DNA of 64,000 bases from Paeniglutamicibacter psychrophenolicus (GTDB taxonomy: Bacteria; Actinomycetota; Actinomycetes; Actinomycetales; Micrococcaceae). How positions within the stretch are numbered: the stretch's first letter is position 1; each line of letters opens with the position of its first letter. The stretch covers positions 3,038,001-3,102,000 of the forward strand of contig NZ_JAGIOE010000001.1 in the NCBI RefSeq assembly GCF_017876575.1. Reading direction: 5' to 3'. The translations under genes and the position numbers were made by a program. Shown piece after piece: positions 1 through 15,121 of this stretch. Under the pieces are notes generated by a model that made no database searches, had not been told where the DNA came from, and saw only the letters and a program-made list of their open reading frames with translations.

Positions 1-29
1 AGCAGCGAGGGCTGCAGCGACTGGTCCAC
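1..29 (-). CDS. First codons of a CDS running off the left edge, possibly priA
   Basis: A GTG at 29-27 is preceded, with about seven bases between, by a strong GGGAGGT ribosome binding site. The frame then stays open to the window edge and reads VDQSLQPSL. It lies just past the metK terminator, on the same strand. In related actinobacteria priA (primosomal helicase) often follows metK, so priA is the positional guess. Nine codons cannot prove identity. Confidence 0.4.
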
Positions 30-107
30 GCACCCCACCTCCCGTTCGTACGCCTTGAGAATCACACTACCGCCGACACCCCGGCTGACCGGGAGCGGCT
101 TAAGAAC

Positions 108-149
108 GCATCGGGTGCCGCAACGCCTCGCGGGCGCGGCACCCGATGC
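108..149 (-). terminator. metK transcription terminator hairpin
   Basis: A perfect 14-bp inverted repeat (arms 108-121 and 136-149, 14-base loop) sits 29 bases past the metK stop and before the next start on the minus strand. There is no clear T-run, as is usual for high-GC actinobacterial terminators. Confidence 0.75.
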
Positions 150-178
150 CCGGCGGATGTCCCGGCCGGTGAACGGTG

Positions 179-1384
179 CTAGGCGTTGAAGTACGCCTTC
201 AGCGCGTCGACGCGGTCCAGGTTCTCCCAGGTGAAGTCCGCATCCTCGCGGCCGAAGTGGCCGTGCGCGGCGGTCTTCTGGTAGATCGGGCGCAACAGGT
301 CAAGGTCCTCGATGATGCCCAGCGGGCGCAGGTCGAAGACCTCGTTGATGGCCGCGGTGATCTTCGCCGGGTCCACGGTCTCGGTGCCGAAGGTCTCCAC
401 GTACAGGCCCACCGGGCGGGCGACGCCGATGGCGTAGGCGACCTGGACCTCGACGCGGCGCGCCAGGCCGGCTGCAACCACGTTCTTGGCAACCCAGCGC
501 ATGGCGTAGGCGGCCGAGCGGTCGACCTTCGAGGGGTCCTTGCCGGAGAAGGCGCCGCCGCCGTGGCGGGCGAAGCCGCCGTAGGTGTCCACGATGATCT
601 TGCGGCCGGTCAGGCCCGCGTCGCCGACAGGGCCGCCGATGATGAACGGACCCGAGGGGTTCAGGATGATGCGGGTGTTGGAGGTGTCAAGCTCGGTGCC
701 CTCGAGCACCGGGGTGACGACCTCGGCCAGCAGGCCGTCGAGCAGGTCCGCGAAATCGAATTCGGCGGCATGCTGGGAGGAGACCACGATGGTCTCCACG
801 GAGACCGGCTTGTCCCCGTCGTAGCCGACCGTCACCTGGGTCTTGCCGTCCGGGCGCAGCAGCGACAGCGTGCCGTCCTTGCGGACCTGGGTGAGTCGCT
901 CGGAGAGCCGGTGTGCCAGGTGGATCGGGGTGGGCATCAGCGTTGCCGTCTCGTCGGACGCGTAGCCGAACATCAGGCCCTGGTCGCCGGCGCCCTGCGC
1001 GTCGCGCGGGTCCACCGCGGTGCCCTCGCGGACCTCCAGGGAGTTGAAGACGCCGTCGGAGATTTCCTGGGACTGCTGCCCGATGGACACCGAGACGCCG
1101 CAGCGTGCCCCGTCGAAGCCGTTGGCCGAGGAGTCGTAGCCGATGTCCAGGATGGTGCGGCGCACGATCTCCGGGATCTCGACGTACCCGTCGGTGGTGA
1201 CCTCTCCGGCCACGTGCACCAAACCGGTGGTGGTCAGGGTCTCCACGGCGACCCGGGAGTTGGGGTCCTGCGCCAGCATGGCGTCGAGGATGGCGTCGGA
1301 GATCTGGTCACAGATCTTGTCCGGGTGGCCCTCCGTAACCGATTCGGAGGTGAAGAGGCGTAGCTGCGGGGATTCTAAAGTCAC
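179..1384 (-). CDS. metK: S-adenosylmethionine synthetase
   Basis: MetK makes S-adenosylmethionine from methionine and ATP in the cytosol. The 401-residue length is normal. The N-terminal GHPDK signature is at residues 19-23, a GAGDQG loop near 130, and the glycine-rich GGGAFSGKD phosphate-binding loop near 275. The start is a GTG at 1384; an in-frame TAG only four codons upstream rules out anything earlier. There is no ribosome binding site, and a -10 like TAGAGT ends six bases before the GTG, so the mRNA is probably leaderless. The next gene on this strand upstream is coaBC, 169 bases away. Confidence 0.98.
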   Translation of the reverse strand: MTLESPQLRLFTSESVTEGHPDKICDQISDAILDAMLAQDPNSRVAVETLTTTGLVHVAGEVTTDGYVEIPEIVRRTILDIGYDSSANGFDGARCGVSVSIGQQSQEISDGVFNSLEVREGTAVDPRDAQGAGDQGLMFGYASDETATLMPTPIHLAHRLSERLTQVRKDGTLSLLRPDGKTQVTVGYDGDKPVSVETIVVSSQHAAEFDFADLLDGLLAEVVTPVLEGTELDTSNTRIILNPSGPFIIGGPVGDAGLTGRKIIVDTYGGFARHGGGAFSGKDPSKVDRSAAYAMRWVAKNVVAAGLARRVEVQVAYAIGVARPVGLYVETFGTETVDPAKITAAINEVFDLRPLGIIEDLDLLRPIYQKTAAHGHFGREDADFTWENLDRVDALKAYFNA

Positions 1385-1390
1385 CCAGCC

Positions 1391-1419
1391 ACTCTACCGG
1401 TAACCGGGCCCCGGGTCAG
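1391..1419 (-). promoter_or_regulatory. Putative metK promoter giving a leaderless mRNA
   Basis: On the minus strand a CTGACC hexamer (1419-1414, four of six to TTGACA) and TAGAGT (1396-1391) are separated by exactly 17 bases. The -10 ends six bases before the metK GTG, so transcription should begin at or next to the start codon. The hexamers are read directly; activity is inferred. Confidence 0.55.
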
Positions 1420-1553
1420 ATTCGCGGTTCCGCCCCGTCACATGCCCGCTTTGGGGTCCCCGCATGACGGATTGCGGCGCATTGCGACGCGCTCCGTCGG
1501 CACATGACGGGCACCGGGTGTGGGAAGGATCGCAGTTGCCCCCCGGCGACCCG

Positions 1554-2855
1554 CTATCTGTCGCGGGTGCCCTCCCCCAGCGCGCCGGCCACGGCCTCGA
1601 TCACCGAGGAGGCGACCTGGTCCTTGGACCCGGAGGCGTGCACTGGCTCCGCGCCGTCGGCGAAGAGGATGGTCACGGTGTTTTCGTCGGTCCCGAAGGT
1701 CAGGTTCTCCCCCACCTCGTTGACGACCAGCATTTCGCAGCCCTTGCGTGCCAGCTTGGCGGCCCCGTATTCCAGCACGCCGGCTTCGGCGTCGCCGGTT
1801 TCGGCGGCAAATCCCACGACCAGCGGCGGGAGGTCCCCGGCAACTCCTTCCGCGGCGCGCTGCGCAATGAGCATGGCCAGGATGTCGGGATTGCGCACCA
1901 GGGTGATCACCGGGTCGGCGTGGTCGTCGGACTTCTTGATCTTCGACCCCACGTATTCGGCCGGGCGGAAGTCGGCGACGGCGGCGCTCATGATCAGCAC
2001 GTCGGCCCCGCGTGCGGCCTCGGTGACGGCGCCCTGCAGCTGCGCGGCGGTGGAGGCGGTGCTCAGCTCCACGCCCTCGGGCGCGGGCAGGTCCATGTGT
2101 GCGGCAATGAAGCGGACGGTGGCCCCGGCCACGAGTGCGGCCTTGGCCAGGGCGATGCCCTGCCGGCCCGAGGACCGGTTGCCGAGGTAGCGCACCGGGT
2201 CCAGCGGTTCGCGGGTGCCTCCGGCGGAAATCGCGACGACCTTCCCGGCCAGCGGACCGGGTCCGGCGGTGCGCGGGGCGGTGCCTGCCATCGGCGTGTC
2301 GGGCCCCGACGCGCCGGAGGGTGCCGTCTCGTCCAGGTACCCGGCGACGGCGGCGAAGATCTCCTCGGGGTCCGGAAGCCGTCCGGCGCCCGAATCCTTG
2401 CCGGTGAGCCTGCCCACGGCGGGTTCGATGATGTGCACGCCGCGGGAGCGCAGCGTCGCGACGTTGGCGACCGTGGCGGGGTGCTCCCACATCTCGGTGT
2501 GCATCGCCGGGGCCATGACCACCGGGGCGCCGGTGGCCAGGAGCGTGCCGGTGAGCAGGTCGTTGGCCATCCCGGCCGCGGCGCGGGCCAACACGTCGGC
2601 GGTGGCCGGGGCGATGACGACCAGGTCGGCCTCCTGGCCGAGGCGCACGTGGTTGACGGTGTCCACCGCCTCGAACACCGAGGTGTGCACCGGGTTGCCG
2701 CTCAGCGCCTCCCAGGTGGCGGCGCCGACGAACTCCAGCGACGCGGTCGTGGGGATGACATCGACGTGATGTCCTGCCTCCTTAAACAGCCGTAGCAGCA
2801 AAGCTGCCTTGTAGGCGGCGATCCCTGCGGATACACCTAGGACAATGCGCTTCAC
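1554..2855 (-). CDS. coaBC: Bifunctional phosphopantothenoylcysteine decarboxylase / phosphopantothenate-cysteine ligase
   Basis: This fused enzyme does two steps of coenzyme A synthesis: CTP-dependent ligation of cysteine to phosphopantothenate, then FMN-dependent decarboxylation. The N-terminal CoaC flavoprotein half (about residues 1-180) has the SAGIAAYK start and PAMHTEMW near 113; many homologues have Asn where this has His. The C-terminal CoaB half has GGTREPLDPVR and the AAVADFRP motif followed by a KIKK stretch. A linker rich in Pro, Gly and Ala joins them. I chose the GTG at 2855 (MKRIVLG), which follows a GGTGG; a GTG three codons earlier (2864) is possible. rpoZ lies 108 bases upstream. 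Confidence 0.95.
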   Translation of the reverse strand: MKRIVLGVSAGIAAYKAALLLRLFKEAGHHVDVIPTTASLEFVGAATWEALSGNPVHTSVFEAVDTVNHVRLGQEADLVVIAPATADVLARAAAGMANDLLTGTLLATGAPVVMAPAMHTEMWEHPATVANVATLRSRGVHIIEPAVGRLTGKDSGAGRLPDPEEIFAAVAGYLDETAPSGASGPDTPMAGTAPRTAGPGPLAGKVVAISAGGTREPLDPVRYLGNRSSGRQGIALAKAALVAGATVRFIAAHMDLPAPEGVELSTASTAAQLQGAVTEAARGADVLIMSAAVADFRPAEYVGSKIKKSDDHADPVITLVRNPDILAMLIAQRAAEGVAGDLPPLVVGFAAETGDAEAGVLEYGAAKLARKGCEMLVVNEVGENLTFGTDENTVTILFADGAEPVHASGSKDQVASSVIEAVAGALGEGTRDR

Positions 2856-2963
2856 TGCTACCACCGATGCCTAGTGCGTGGCGCCGGGCCCGGCCCGCCC
2901 GTGAGGGGTCGGGGAATGGGTTGCGCCGGCGCCTACGCGTCGTAAATCGTTTGTTTCCGAGTG

Positions 2964-3227
2964 CTACTCGGCGACTTCCTCGATCTTCGTGACGCTGAGC
3001 AGGCCCTCGTTGATTTCACGCAGGGCGATGGACAGCGGCTTCTCGTTCAGGCGGGTGTCGACCAGCGGGCCGACGTACTCGAACAGGCCCTCGTGCAGCT
3101 GGGCGTAGTACGCGTTGATCTGGCGTGCGCGCTTGGCGGAGTTGATCACCAGTGCGTACTTCGAATCGGTGGTGGTCAGCAGCGAGTCGATGGACGGGCT
3201 GATGATGCCTTCAAGGTTCGTGTTCAC
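2964..3227 (-). CDS. rpoZ: RNA polymerase omega subunit
   Basis: The omega subunit helps assemble and stabilise RNA polymerase by clamping the beta-prime subunit. The 87 residues contain the conserved stretch [16 protein letters not shown] and the acidic C-terminal tail seen in actinobacterial omegas. The GTG start is preceded by GGAGG at good spacing. It sits between gmk and coaBC, the usual actinobacterial order. Confidence 0.96.
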   Translation of the reverse strand: MNTNLEGIISPSIDSLLTTTDSKYALVINSAKRARQINAYYAQLHEGLFEYVGPLVDTRLNEKPLSIALREINEGLLSVTKIEEVAE

Positions 3228-3335
3228 GAAGCCTCCAAATAACTAGTTGGTGGATCAAGACGATAAGTACTGCACCCGCTTACTCCCCGGGCGCCGGGCG
3301 GCACCAAGGGGTCAACGGGTCTGACACAAAAGTTT

Positions 3336-3914
3336 TTAGCGTGCGTGCGGGGTCAACCCCATGAGGGTCACCAGCTCGTCAGCAGCCCGCGAAATCTCGT
3401 CGTTGACGATGGTCACGTCAAATTCGGATTCGGCAGCAAGCTCCAGTTTAGCGGTTTCCAGCCGGCGCTGCTGCTCCTCGGGGGTTTCCGTGCCGCGGCC
3501 CACAAGCCGGCGCACCAATTCGTCCCAGCTGGGAGGGGCCAGGAACACGAATTTCGCCTCCGGCAGGTTCGCCTTCACCTGGCGTGCGCCCTGCAGGTCG
3601 ATCTCCAGCAGCACCCGCTTCCCCGCGGCCACCGCCTCCTCGACCTTGGTGCGGATGGTGCCGTAGCTGTTCTGCCCGTGCACGACGGCCCATTCGAGCA
3701 TTTCCCCGTTTTCGACCAGTTCGCCGAACTTTTCGGGGCCGACAAAGAAGTAGTGCACCCCGTCTATTTCGCCGGGGCGCGGGTTGCGCGTGGTGGCGGA
3801 CACCGAGAGCCACACCTGGGGGTAGTTGTCGCGAATGTAGGTCGAAATCGTTCCCTTACCTACGGCCGTGGGACCGGCGAGGACTGTGACCGTTGGGTGG
3901 GGGCTAACCGTCAT
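3336..3914 (-). CDS. gmk: Guanylate kinase
   Basis: Gmk phosphorylates GMP to GDP using ATP. The 192-residue length is typical. The P-loop GPTAVGKG is at residues 14-21, followed by the guanylate-kinase block [19 protein letters not shown] that binds GMP, and the DLQGARQVK segment. The mihF gene ends 11 bases upstream, so the two are probably co-transcribed. Confidence 0.97.
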   Translation of the reverse strand: MTVSPHPTVTVLAGPTAVGKGTISTYIRDNYPQVWLSVSATTRNPRPGEIDGVHYFFVGPEKFGELVENGEMLEWAVVHGQNSYGTIRTKVEEAVAAGKRVLLEIDLQGARQVKANLPEAKFVFLAPPSWDELVRRLVGRGTETPEEQQRRLETAKLELAAESEFDVTIVNDEISRAADELVTLMGLTPHAR

Positions 3915-3925
3915 GGTGTGCTTCG

Positions 3926-4261
3926 TTACTCTTTCGTTTTGGGGGGCGATTGCTGGAAATGTTCCACCAATGCGATGCGCTGTTTGCGCCCCAGCCCGCG
4001 CAGGCGTCGGCTGGGTGAAATACCTAGTCTATCGATAAGCGTGTGGGCGCGGATCTCGCCGACACCCGGAACGGACTCCAGCAGGTCCATGACCCGCAGC
4101 CGGCCGATGGCCTCGTCGTCGGGCACCAGCTCCAACAGGTCGGTGATGCTCAGCTTGCCGGCGCCGAATTGGTTCTTGATCTCGGCCCGTCGCGTGCGTG
4201 CCGCCAACGCCTTTGCCCGTGCGCGAATACGGTCCTCGTCTGAGAGTTCTCGCAGTACCAT
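3926..4261 (-). CDS. mihF: Actinobacterial integration host factor (mIHF type)
   Basis: This small basic DNA-binding protein belongs to the actinobacterial IHF family, not related to the HU-like IHF of E. coli. It shows the charged N-terminal helix and the helix-two-turn-helix core ([13 protein letters not shown], then [13 protein letters not shown]). The frame is open to an ATG at 4348, but that codon overlaps the likely -35 element, and family members are about 105-110 residues. I therefore chose the ATG at 4261 (111 residues); the ATG at 4285 is the alternative. The Shine-Dalgarno is weak for both. The sequence between the helices differs from better known mIHFs. Confidence 0.85.
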   Translation of the reverse strand: MVLRELSDEDRIRARAKALAARTRRAEIKNQFGAGKLSITDLLELVPDDEAIGRLRVMDLLESVPGVGEIRAHTLIDRLGISPSRRLRGLGRKQRIALVEHFQQSPPKTKE

Positions 4262-4319
4262 GCCTCTTGCCGCCAATCCATCCATAGGGTCAAGCACCAG
4301 GGCAAACAGCCCTGAACTG

Positions 4320-4348
4320 AAGATAACCAATCGAGCGCCCCGATGCAA
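4320..4348 (-). promoter_or_regulatory. Putative mihF-gmk promoter
   Basis: On the minus strand TTGCAT (4348-4343) and TATCTT (4325-4320) are separated by 17 bases. The predicted start near 4313 falls at a small perfect hairpin (4299-4315, CAGGGC arms), so the transcript may begin with a short stem. The remaining sequence from here to 4570 shows no gene. Confidence 0.6.
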
Positions 4349-4570
4349 TGGTTAATCGCGCTGTGGCTACCACAAATGCGTTAACAACGGAAAAATTCGG
4401 GTCATTGGGCGCAAAGCGGCGCCACGGGTGTAACCAAGATCATCCCGGGTTTGGCGCTCCGCGTCCGATCCCGGCCCCACATGCACCGATGCGTGGGGGC
4501 GGGGGCCCTGGCACGGATCGCACCCGCCGGGGCCCGACCGGGTCCGGGACGCAAGAGTTTGCGGGACAAT

Positions 4571-4612
4571 GATGCCCCCGGCGCGGCCCCTTGGGGGCGC
4601 GCCGGGGGCATC
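4571..4612 (-). terminator. Terminator of the pyrimidine operon
   Basis: A 20-bp stem with one mismatch (arms 4571-4590 and 4593-4612), perfect for its outer 15 bp, lies 37 bases past the pyrF stop. It is extremely GC-rich and lacks a strong T-run. Confidence 0.85.
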
Positions 4613-4649
4613 GAACCAAGCCCGTTGCCGGTCCTTCGGGAAATCGCGC

Positions 4650-5505
4650 CTACAGCAGCGAATCCCTGGTTGCTGCCGCAGCACCACGCAGGGCGTCGGC
4701 GTCGGGGCCGGCCTTGAGCACGTCGCGGCTCGAGGTTCCCAGCACCTGCGGCCAGAACGCGCCGAACGACGCCTTCATGTCCGCCCCGGTGGCCCCCTGG
4801 GCGCCCAGGCCCGGTGCCAGGATCGGGGCGTTGGAGGTTGCCAGGTCGATGCCCAGTTCCTCAAGCGCCGCGCCCACGGTGGCACCGATGACCAGGCCGG
4901 TGGAACCGAACGGGGTTGCCCCGTCGTTCTCCGCACCCACGGCGCCGATGATGCCCTTGGCGACCGAGGAGGCGCCGCCGACGTGCTGCACGGTCTTGCC
5001 TTCCGGGTTGGAGGTCAAACCCAGCACGAACACGCCGCGGCCGGTGGCCGCCGCAAGGTCCAGGGCCGGGCGCAGCGACTCGTAGCCCAGGTAGGGGCTC
5101 AGCGTCACCGCGTCGGCGGCCAGCGGGCTGCCCTCCCCCAGCCAGGCATCCGCGTACGCGGCCATGGTGGAGCCGATGTCCCCGCGCTTGGCGTCGGCGA
5201 TCGACAGCACGTGCCCGGCGGCGCACAGCGCCAGGGTTTCCTCCAGCACCGCCAGTCCGCGCGAACCGTGGCGCTCGTACAGGGCGACCTGCGGCTTCAG
5301 TGCGGCGACGTGCCCGGCCAGGGCCTCGACAACCGTGAGGGAGAAGCTGCGCAGCCCCGCCACGTTGTCTTCCAGGCCCCAGGCGGCAAGCAGGGACGGG
5401 TGCGGGTCGATGCCCACGCACAGCGGACCGTGCGCGGCCATCGCCGCGGCCAGGCGCTGCCCGAAGGCGGTGCGCCCGGCCGCCGCGGCGGCCCGTGCTT
5501 CGGGG

Positions 5506-5513
<8 letters not shown>
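4650..5513 (-). CDS. pyrF: Orotidine 5'-phosphate decarboxylase (type 2)
   Basis: PyrF decarboxylates OMP to UMP, the last step of UMP synthesis. At 287 residues it belongs to the longer type-2 family found in actinobacteria. The [10 protein letters not shown] motif holds the catalytic Asp/Lys pair, and [12 protein letters not shown] marks the N-terminal barrel strand. The ATG overlaps the end of carB by eight bases, so translation is probably coupled. It is the last gene of the pyr operon, followed by a strong hairpin. Confidence 0.97.
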
Positions 5514-8843
<3,330 letters not shown>

Positions 8844-8844
<1 letters not shown>

Positions 8845-10043
8845 TACTTCTCTCCCTGGGTGGAATCTGCGGTGGTTGCGGCGGCGTTCTTGGCCGCTGC
8901 CATGTTGGTGATGAACCTGTCGAACAGGTGGGATGCGTCGTGCGGCCCGGAGGCGGCCTCGGGGTGGTACTGCACCGAGAAGGCCGGCAGGTCAAGGCAG
9001 TTCAGGCCCTCGACGACGCCGTCGTTCAGCGAGATATGGGACACCTCGACGCGGCCGAAGCGCTCCAGCGGGGCGTTTGCCGCGCCCTCGCGCGGGGCGT
9101 CGACGGCGAAGCCGTGGTTCTGGCTGGTGATCTCCACCTTGCCGGTGGCCTTGTCCAGCACCGGCTGGTTGATTCCGCGGTGCCCGAAGCGCAGCTTGTA
9201 GGTGCCGTAGCCCAGGGCGCGGCCCAGGATCTGGTTGCCGAAGCAGATGCCGAAGTACGGGATCTTCGCCTCGAGCACCTGGCGGACCAACTCGACCTGC
9301 ACGTTGGCGGTGGCCGGGTCGCCGGGGCCGTTGGAGAAGAACACGCCGTGGGCACCGGTGGCGGTGACGTCCTCGAAGCTGGCGTCGTGCGGGAGCACGT
9401 GCACGCGCACCCCGCGCTCGGCGAAGCGCTGCGGGGTCATCATCTTGATGCCCAGGTCGATGGCCGCGACGGTGTACCGGACCTCGCCGGTGTAGCCGTG
9501 GTCCGCCGGCTCCACGGTGTAGGCCTCCTTGGTGGAGACCAGCGCGGAGAGGTTGGCACCCTCCATGGACGGCTGCGCGTTGACCGTCTTGACCAGTTCC
9601 TCGACGGGAGCGGCGGCTGCCTCCCCGGAGAAGATGCCCGACTTCATCGCGCCGCGGTCGCGCAGGTGGCGGGTCAGGGCGCGAGTGTCGACCTGCTGGA
9701 TGCCGACGATGCCGCCGGCAACCAGGTCTTCGTCGAGGGTGCGCTGGGCACGCCAGTTCGAGGGGATGCGGGCGGCCTCGCGGACCACGTAGCCGGCGGC
9801 CCAGATGCGGGAGGACTCCGCGTCCTCGTCGTTGACCCCGGTGTTGCCGATGTGCGGGAAGGTCTGCACGATGATCTGTCCGGCGTAGGACGGGTCGGTG
9901 AGGGTCTCCTGGTAGCCGGACATGCCGGTGGAGAAGACCGCTTCGCCCAAGGCCGTGCCGATGGCGCCGTAGCTACGGCCGCGGAAAACCCGTCCGTCTT
10001 CGAGCACCAAGAGGGCTTGCTCGGTTCCCTGTACTGCTGTCAC
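8844..10043 (-). CDS. carA: Carbamoyl-phosphate synthase small subunit (glutaminase)
   Basis: CarA hydrolyses glutamine and passes ammonia through a tunnel to CarB. At 399 residues it has the N-terminal CPSase domain and a C-terminal class-I glutamine amidotransferase with the nucleophile in GICFGNQ (near residue 266) and the catalytic His in the YHPEA segment. The frame is open much further upstream, but homology starts at the GTG at 10043, preceded by AAAGGA. That GTG overlaps the TGA of the preceding gene by four bases (GTGA). Confidence 0.98.
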
Positions 10044-10600
10044 TGGTTTTCCTTTGTTTCGGCGGGTGGTTCTTCGTTGTTGTCTGTTCCGGGAGCGCCC
10101 GGCGCGGCGATGCGCGCGAGGATCCCGGGGAGTTCGGCGTGGTAGCGCGGGCGGAACCCGGTGTCCACGGCCTTGGTGCCCAGCATCCAGCTGATGACCA
10201 GCAGGCCATCCTTCTCCACGAACTTCCCGGCCATGCCGCTGGAGCGCGACACCCCGGTGATTGCGGCGGCGGGGATGAACACGTCGGGGGCGCCGTGGCG
10301 GGCCAGCAGCACGCCCTCGGGATGGATGGACAGGTCTGCATTGGTGCGGATTCCCAGGTGGTGGGCGGCGATGCGGTCCAGCCAGTCCCCGGCGGTGGTG
10401 GTGCACACGTACACGCCCTGCGCCGGTTCCCCGATGAAGTCGCCCAGCTCCGGGTCCCCGTTGGCGTCGAGCGGGATCTGCGGCGGGGCCGGGACGTCGG
10501 ATTGCCGGCGCAGGCGGTTGCGCCAGCCCAGCAGGATCAGCCCGGCGGCCAGCACGATGACCGCCAGGGTGATCAGGACCGCGCCGGTGTACTGGCCCAT
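10040..10600 (-). CDS. Membrane-anchored protein of the pyrimidine operon, function unknown
   Basis: This is a 186-residue protein with one N-terminal membrane segment (about residues 7-27) followed by a short basic stretch and a soluble domain of about 120 residues that ends in an acidic, Pro/Glu-rich tail. I do not recognise a catalytic motif; the beta-rich, PH-like look of the soluble part (segments such as GVLLARHG and [13 protein letters not shown]) is only an impression. Its start abuts the pyrC stop and its TGA overlaps the carA GTG, so it is translationally embedded in the pyr operon. Similar small membrane genes occur between pyrC and carA in other actinobacteria, but no role is known to me. 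Confidence 0.85.
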   Translation of the reverse strand: MGQYTGAVLITLAVIVLAAGLILLGWRNRLRRQSDVPAPPQIPLDANGDPELGDFIGEPAQGVYVCTTTAGDWLDRIAAHHLGIRTNADLSIHPEGVLLARHGAPDVFIPAAAITGVSRSSGMAGKFVEKDGLLVISWMLGTKAVDTGFRPRYHAELPGILARIAAPGAPGTDNNEEPPAETKENQ

Positions 10601-11932
10601 CTAGAAGGCCCCGGAGAGCCGCGGGGTGGCCAGCTTGCCGTCGAGCACCGTGGGGTGCCCGTGGAAGAACACGTGGGTGACCTTGCCCGGCAGTTCCAGT
10701 CCCTTGAACGGGGAGTTCCGGCCCTTGGTGGCCATCGCATACGGGTCAACGACCCAGCGGGCCTCGGCGTCCACCAGCGTGATGTTTGCCGGTTCGCCCA
10801 CGGCCAGCTCGCGGCCCTGGTCTTCGACGCGGCCGATGGCCGCCGGGGCGGTGGAGGTGATGCGGGCGAAGTCGGCCCAGCTGATCAGCCCGGTCTCGAC
10901 CATGGTGTGCTGCACGACCGAGAGCGCGGTTTCCAGCCCGGTCATGCCCATGGCCGCCGCGGCCCATTCGCATTCCTTGGCCTCGGAGGGGTGCGGTGCG
11001 TGGTCGGTGCCGATGATGTCGATGGTGCCGTCGGCCAGTCCGGCGCGCAGCGCCATGACGTCGGTCTCGGTGCGCAGCGGCGGGTTGACCTTGTAGACCG
11101 GGTCGTAGCTGGAGACCAGTTCGTCGGTCAGCAGCAGGTGGTGCGGGGTGACCTCGGCGGTGACGTTCACGCCGCGGGACTTGGCCCAGCGGATGATCTC
11201 CACACTCCCGGCGGTCGAGACGTGGCAGATGTGCAGGCGGGAACCGACGTGTTCTGCCAGGAGCACGTCGCGGGCGATGATCGATTCCTCGGCGACGGCC
11301 GGCCATCCGGCCAGTCCGAGGACCGCGGAGACCTCGCCCTCGTTCATCTGGGCACCCTCGGTGAGCCGGGGTTCCTGGGCGTGCTGGGCGATGACGCCGT
11401 CGAAGGCCTTCACGTATTCCAGGGCGCGGCGCATGATCAGCGGGTCGAAGACGCAGATGCCGTCGTCGGAGAAGACCCGGACCTGTGCGCGGGAGTCGGC
11501 CATCGCGCCGATCTCGGACATCTGCTTGCCCGCAAGCCCGACGGTGACCGCTCCCACCGGGCGCACGTCGACCCAGCCCGAGCGCTTGCCCAGGGACCAG
11601 ACCTGCTCGACGACACCGGCGGTGTCCGCCACGGGGTTGGAGTTGGCCATGGCGTGCACGGCGGTGAAGCCGCCCAGGGCGGCGGCGCGGGTGCCGGTCT
11701 CGACGGTCTCGGCGTCCTCGCGGCCCGGTTCGCGCAGGTGGGTGTGCAAATCGACCATGCCCGGCAGGGCGATCCGGCCGGCGGCCTCGATCACGGTGGC
11801 GCTCGCGGCGGCCGGGTGCGTTGCGGCGTCGGCCCCCAGGGCGGCGATGGTGCCCTCGTGGATGAGGATGTCGGTTCCCTGGCTGCCCAGCGGCTTGGCG
11901 CCCCGGATCAGGTAGGTGGTGTTGGTGCTCAT
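10601..11932 (-). CDS. pyrC: Dihydroorotase
   Basis: PyrC cyclises carbamoyl-aspartate to dihydroorotate. At 443 residues it is a type-I amidohydrolase. The metal-binding HxH lies in [12 protein letters not shown] near residue 60, and [13 protein letters not shown] carries the catalytic Asp. It lies 20 bases after pyrB and directly abuts the small membrane gene, in a co-transcribed unit. Confidence 0.98.
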   Translation of the reverse strand: MSTNTTYLIRGAKPLGSQGTDILIHEGTIAALGADAATHPAAASATVIEAAGRIALPGMVDLHTHLREPGREDAETVETGTRAAALGGFTAVHAMANSNPVADTAGVVEQVWSLGKRSGWVDVRPVGAVTVGLAGKQMSEIGAMADSRAQVRVFSDDGICVFDPLIMRRALEYVKAFDGVIAQHAQEPRLTEGAQMNEGEVSAVLGLAGWPAVAEESIIARDVLLAEHVGSRLHICHVSTAGSVEIIRWAKSRGVNVTAEVTPHHLLLTDELVSSYDPVYKVNPPLRTETDVMALRAGLADGTIDIIGTDHAPHPSEAKECEWAAAAMGMTGLETALSVVQHTMVETGLISWADFARITSTAPAAIGRVEDQGRELAVGEPANITLVDAEARWVVDPYAMATKGRNSPFKGLELPGKVTHVFFHGHPTVLDGKLATPRLSGAF

Positions 11933-11952
11933 GAGGATTGACTCCCGTTTCT

Positions 11953-14871
<2,919 letters not shown>

Positions 14872-14892
14872 GCACGGGACGGGCAACCAGCA

Positions 14893-14933
14893 CGGGCTTT
14901 CGGCGTGTCGCGGTGCAACACGCCGAAAGCCCG
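14893..14933. terminator. Bidirectional terminator between prsW-like gene and transporter genes
   Basis: A perfect 16-bp stem (14893-14908 with 14918-14933, nine-base loop) separates two convergent genes. A short T-run follows on the plus strand (TTTT at 14938-14941). Confidence 0.92.
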
Positions 14934-14959
14934 ATGGTTTTGCCCGGCAGCCGGTACTG

Positions 14960-15121
14960 CTACTGGAAGAGCTGGCCGACCCGCGACAGGGTGGTGACGA
15001 CCCCGTACCCCAGCGGGATCCCGACCAACAGCCAGCCGAAAACCAGCCGCCCGGTGGCGGGGTTCACCGGGACGTCGGCGGGCCCTGCGGGATTGACGGT
15101 GTCATGTGGTTGCGATGGCAT
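14960..15121 (-). CDS. Small subunit accompanying the OFA-family MFS transporter
   Basis: A 53-residue frame starts at an ATG directly after the TAG of the transporter gene (TAGATG). It reads as a short polar N-terminus rich in Pro, then one membrane helix (LVFGWLLVGIPLGYGVVTTL) and a short tail ending RVGQLFQ. Tiny one-helix proteins of this pattern follow OFA-type MFS transporters in many bacteria and are annotated as MFS transporter small subunit. The direct abutment supports coupled translation and a physical partnership. It ends before the convergent terminator. The role of the subunit is not established. Confidence 0.8.
   Translation of the reverse strand: MPSQPHDTVNPAGPADVPVNPATGRLVFGWLLVGIPLGYGVVTTLSRVGQLFQ

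Noticed and set aside
1385-1553. SAM riboswitch upstream of metK
   Set aside because: No SAM-box style stems were found, and the promoter position leaves no room for a leader RNA.
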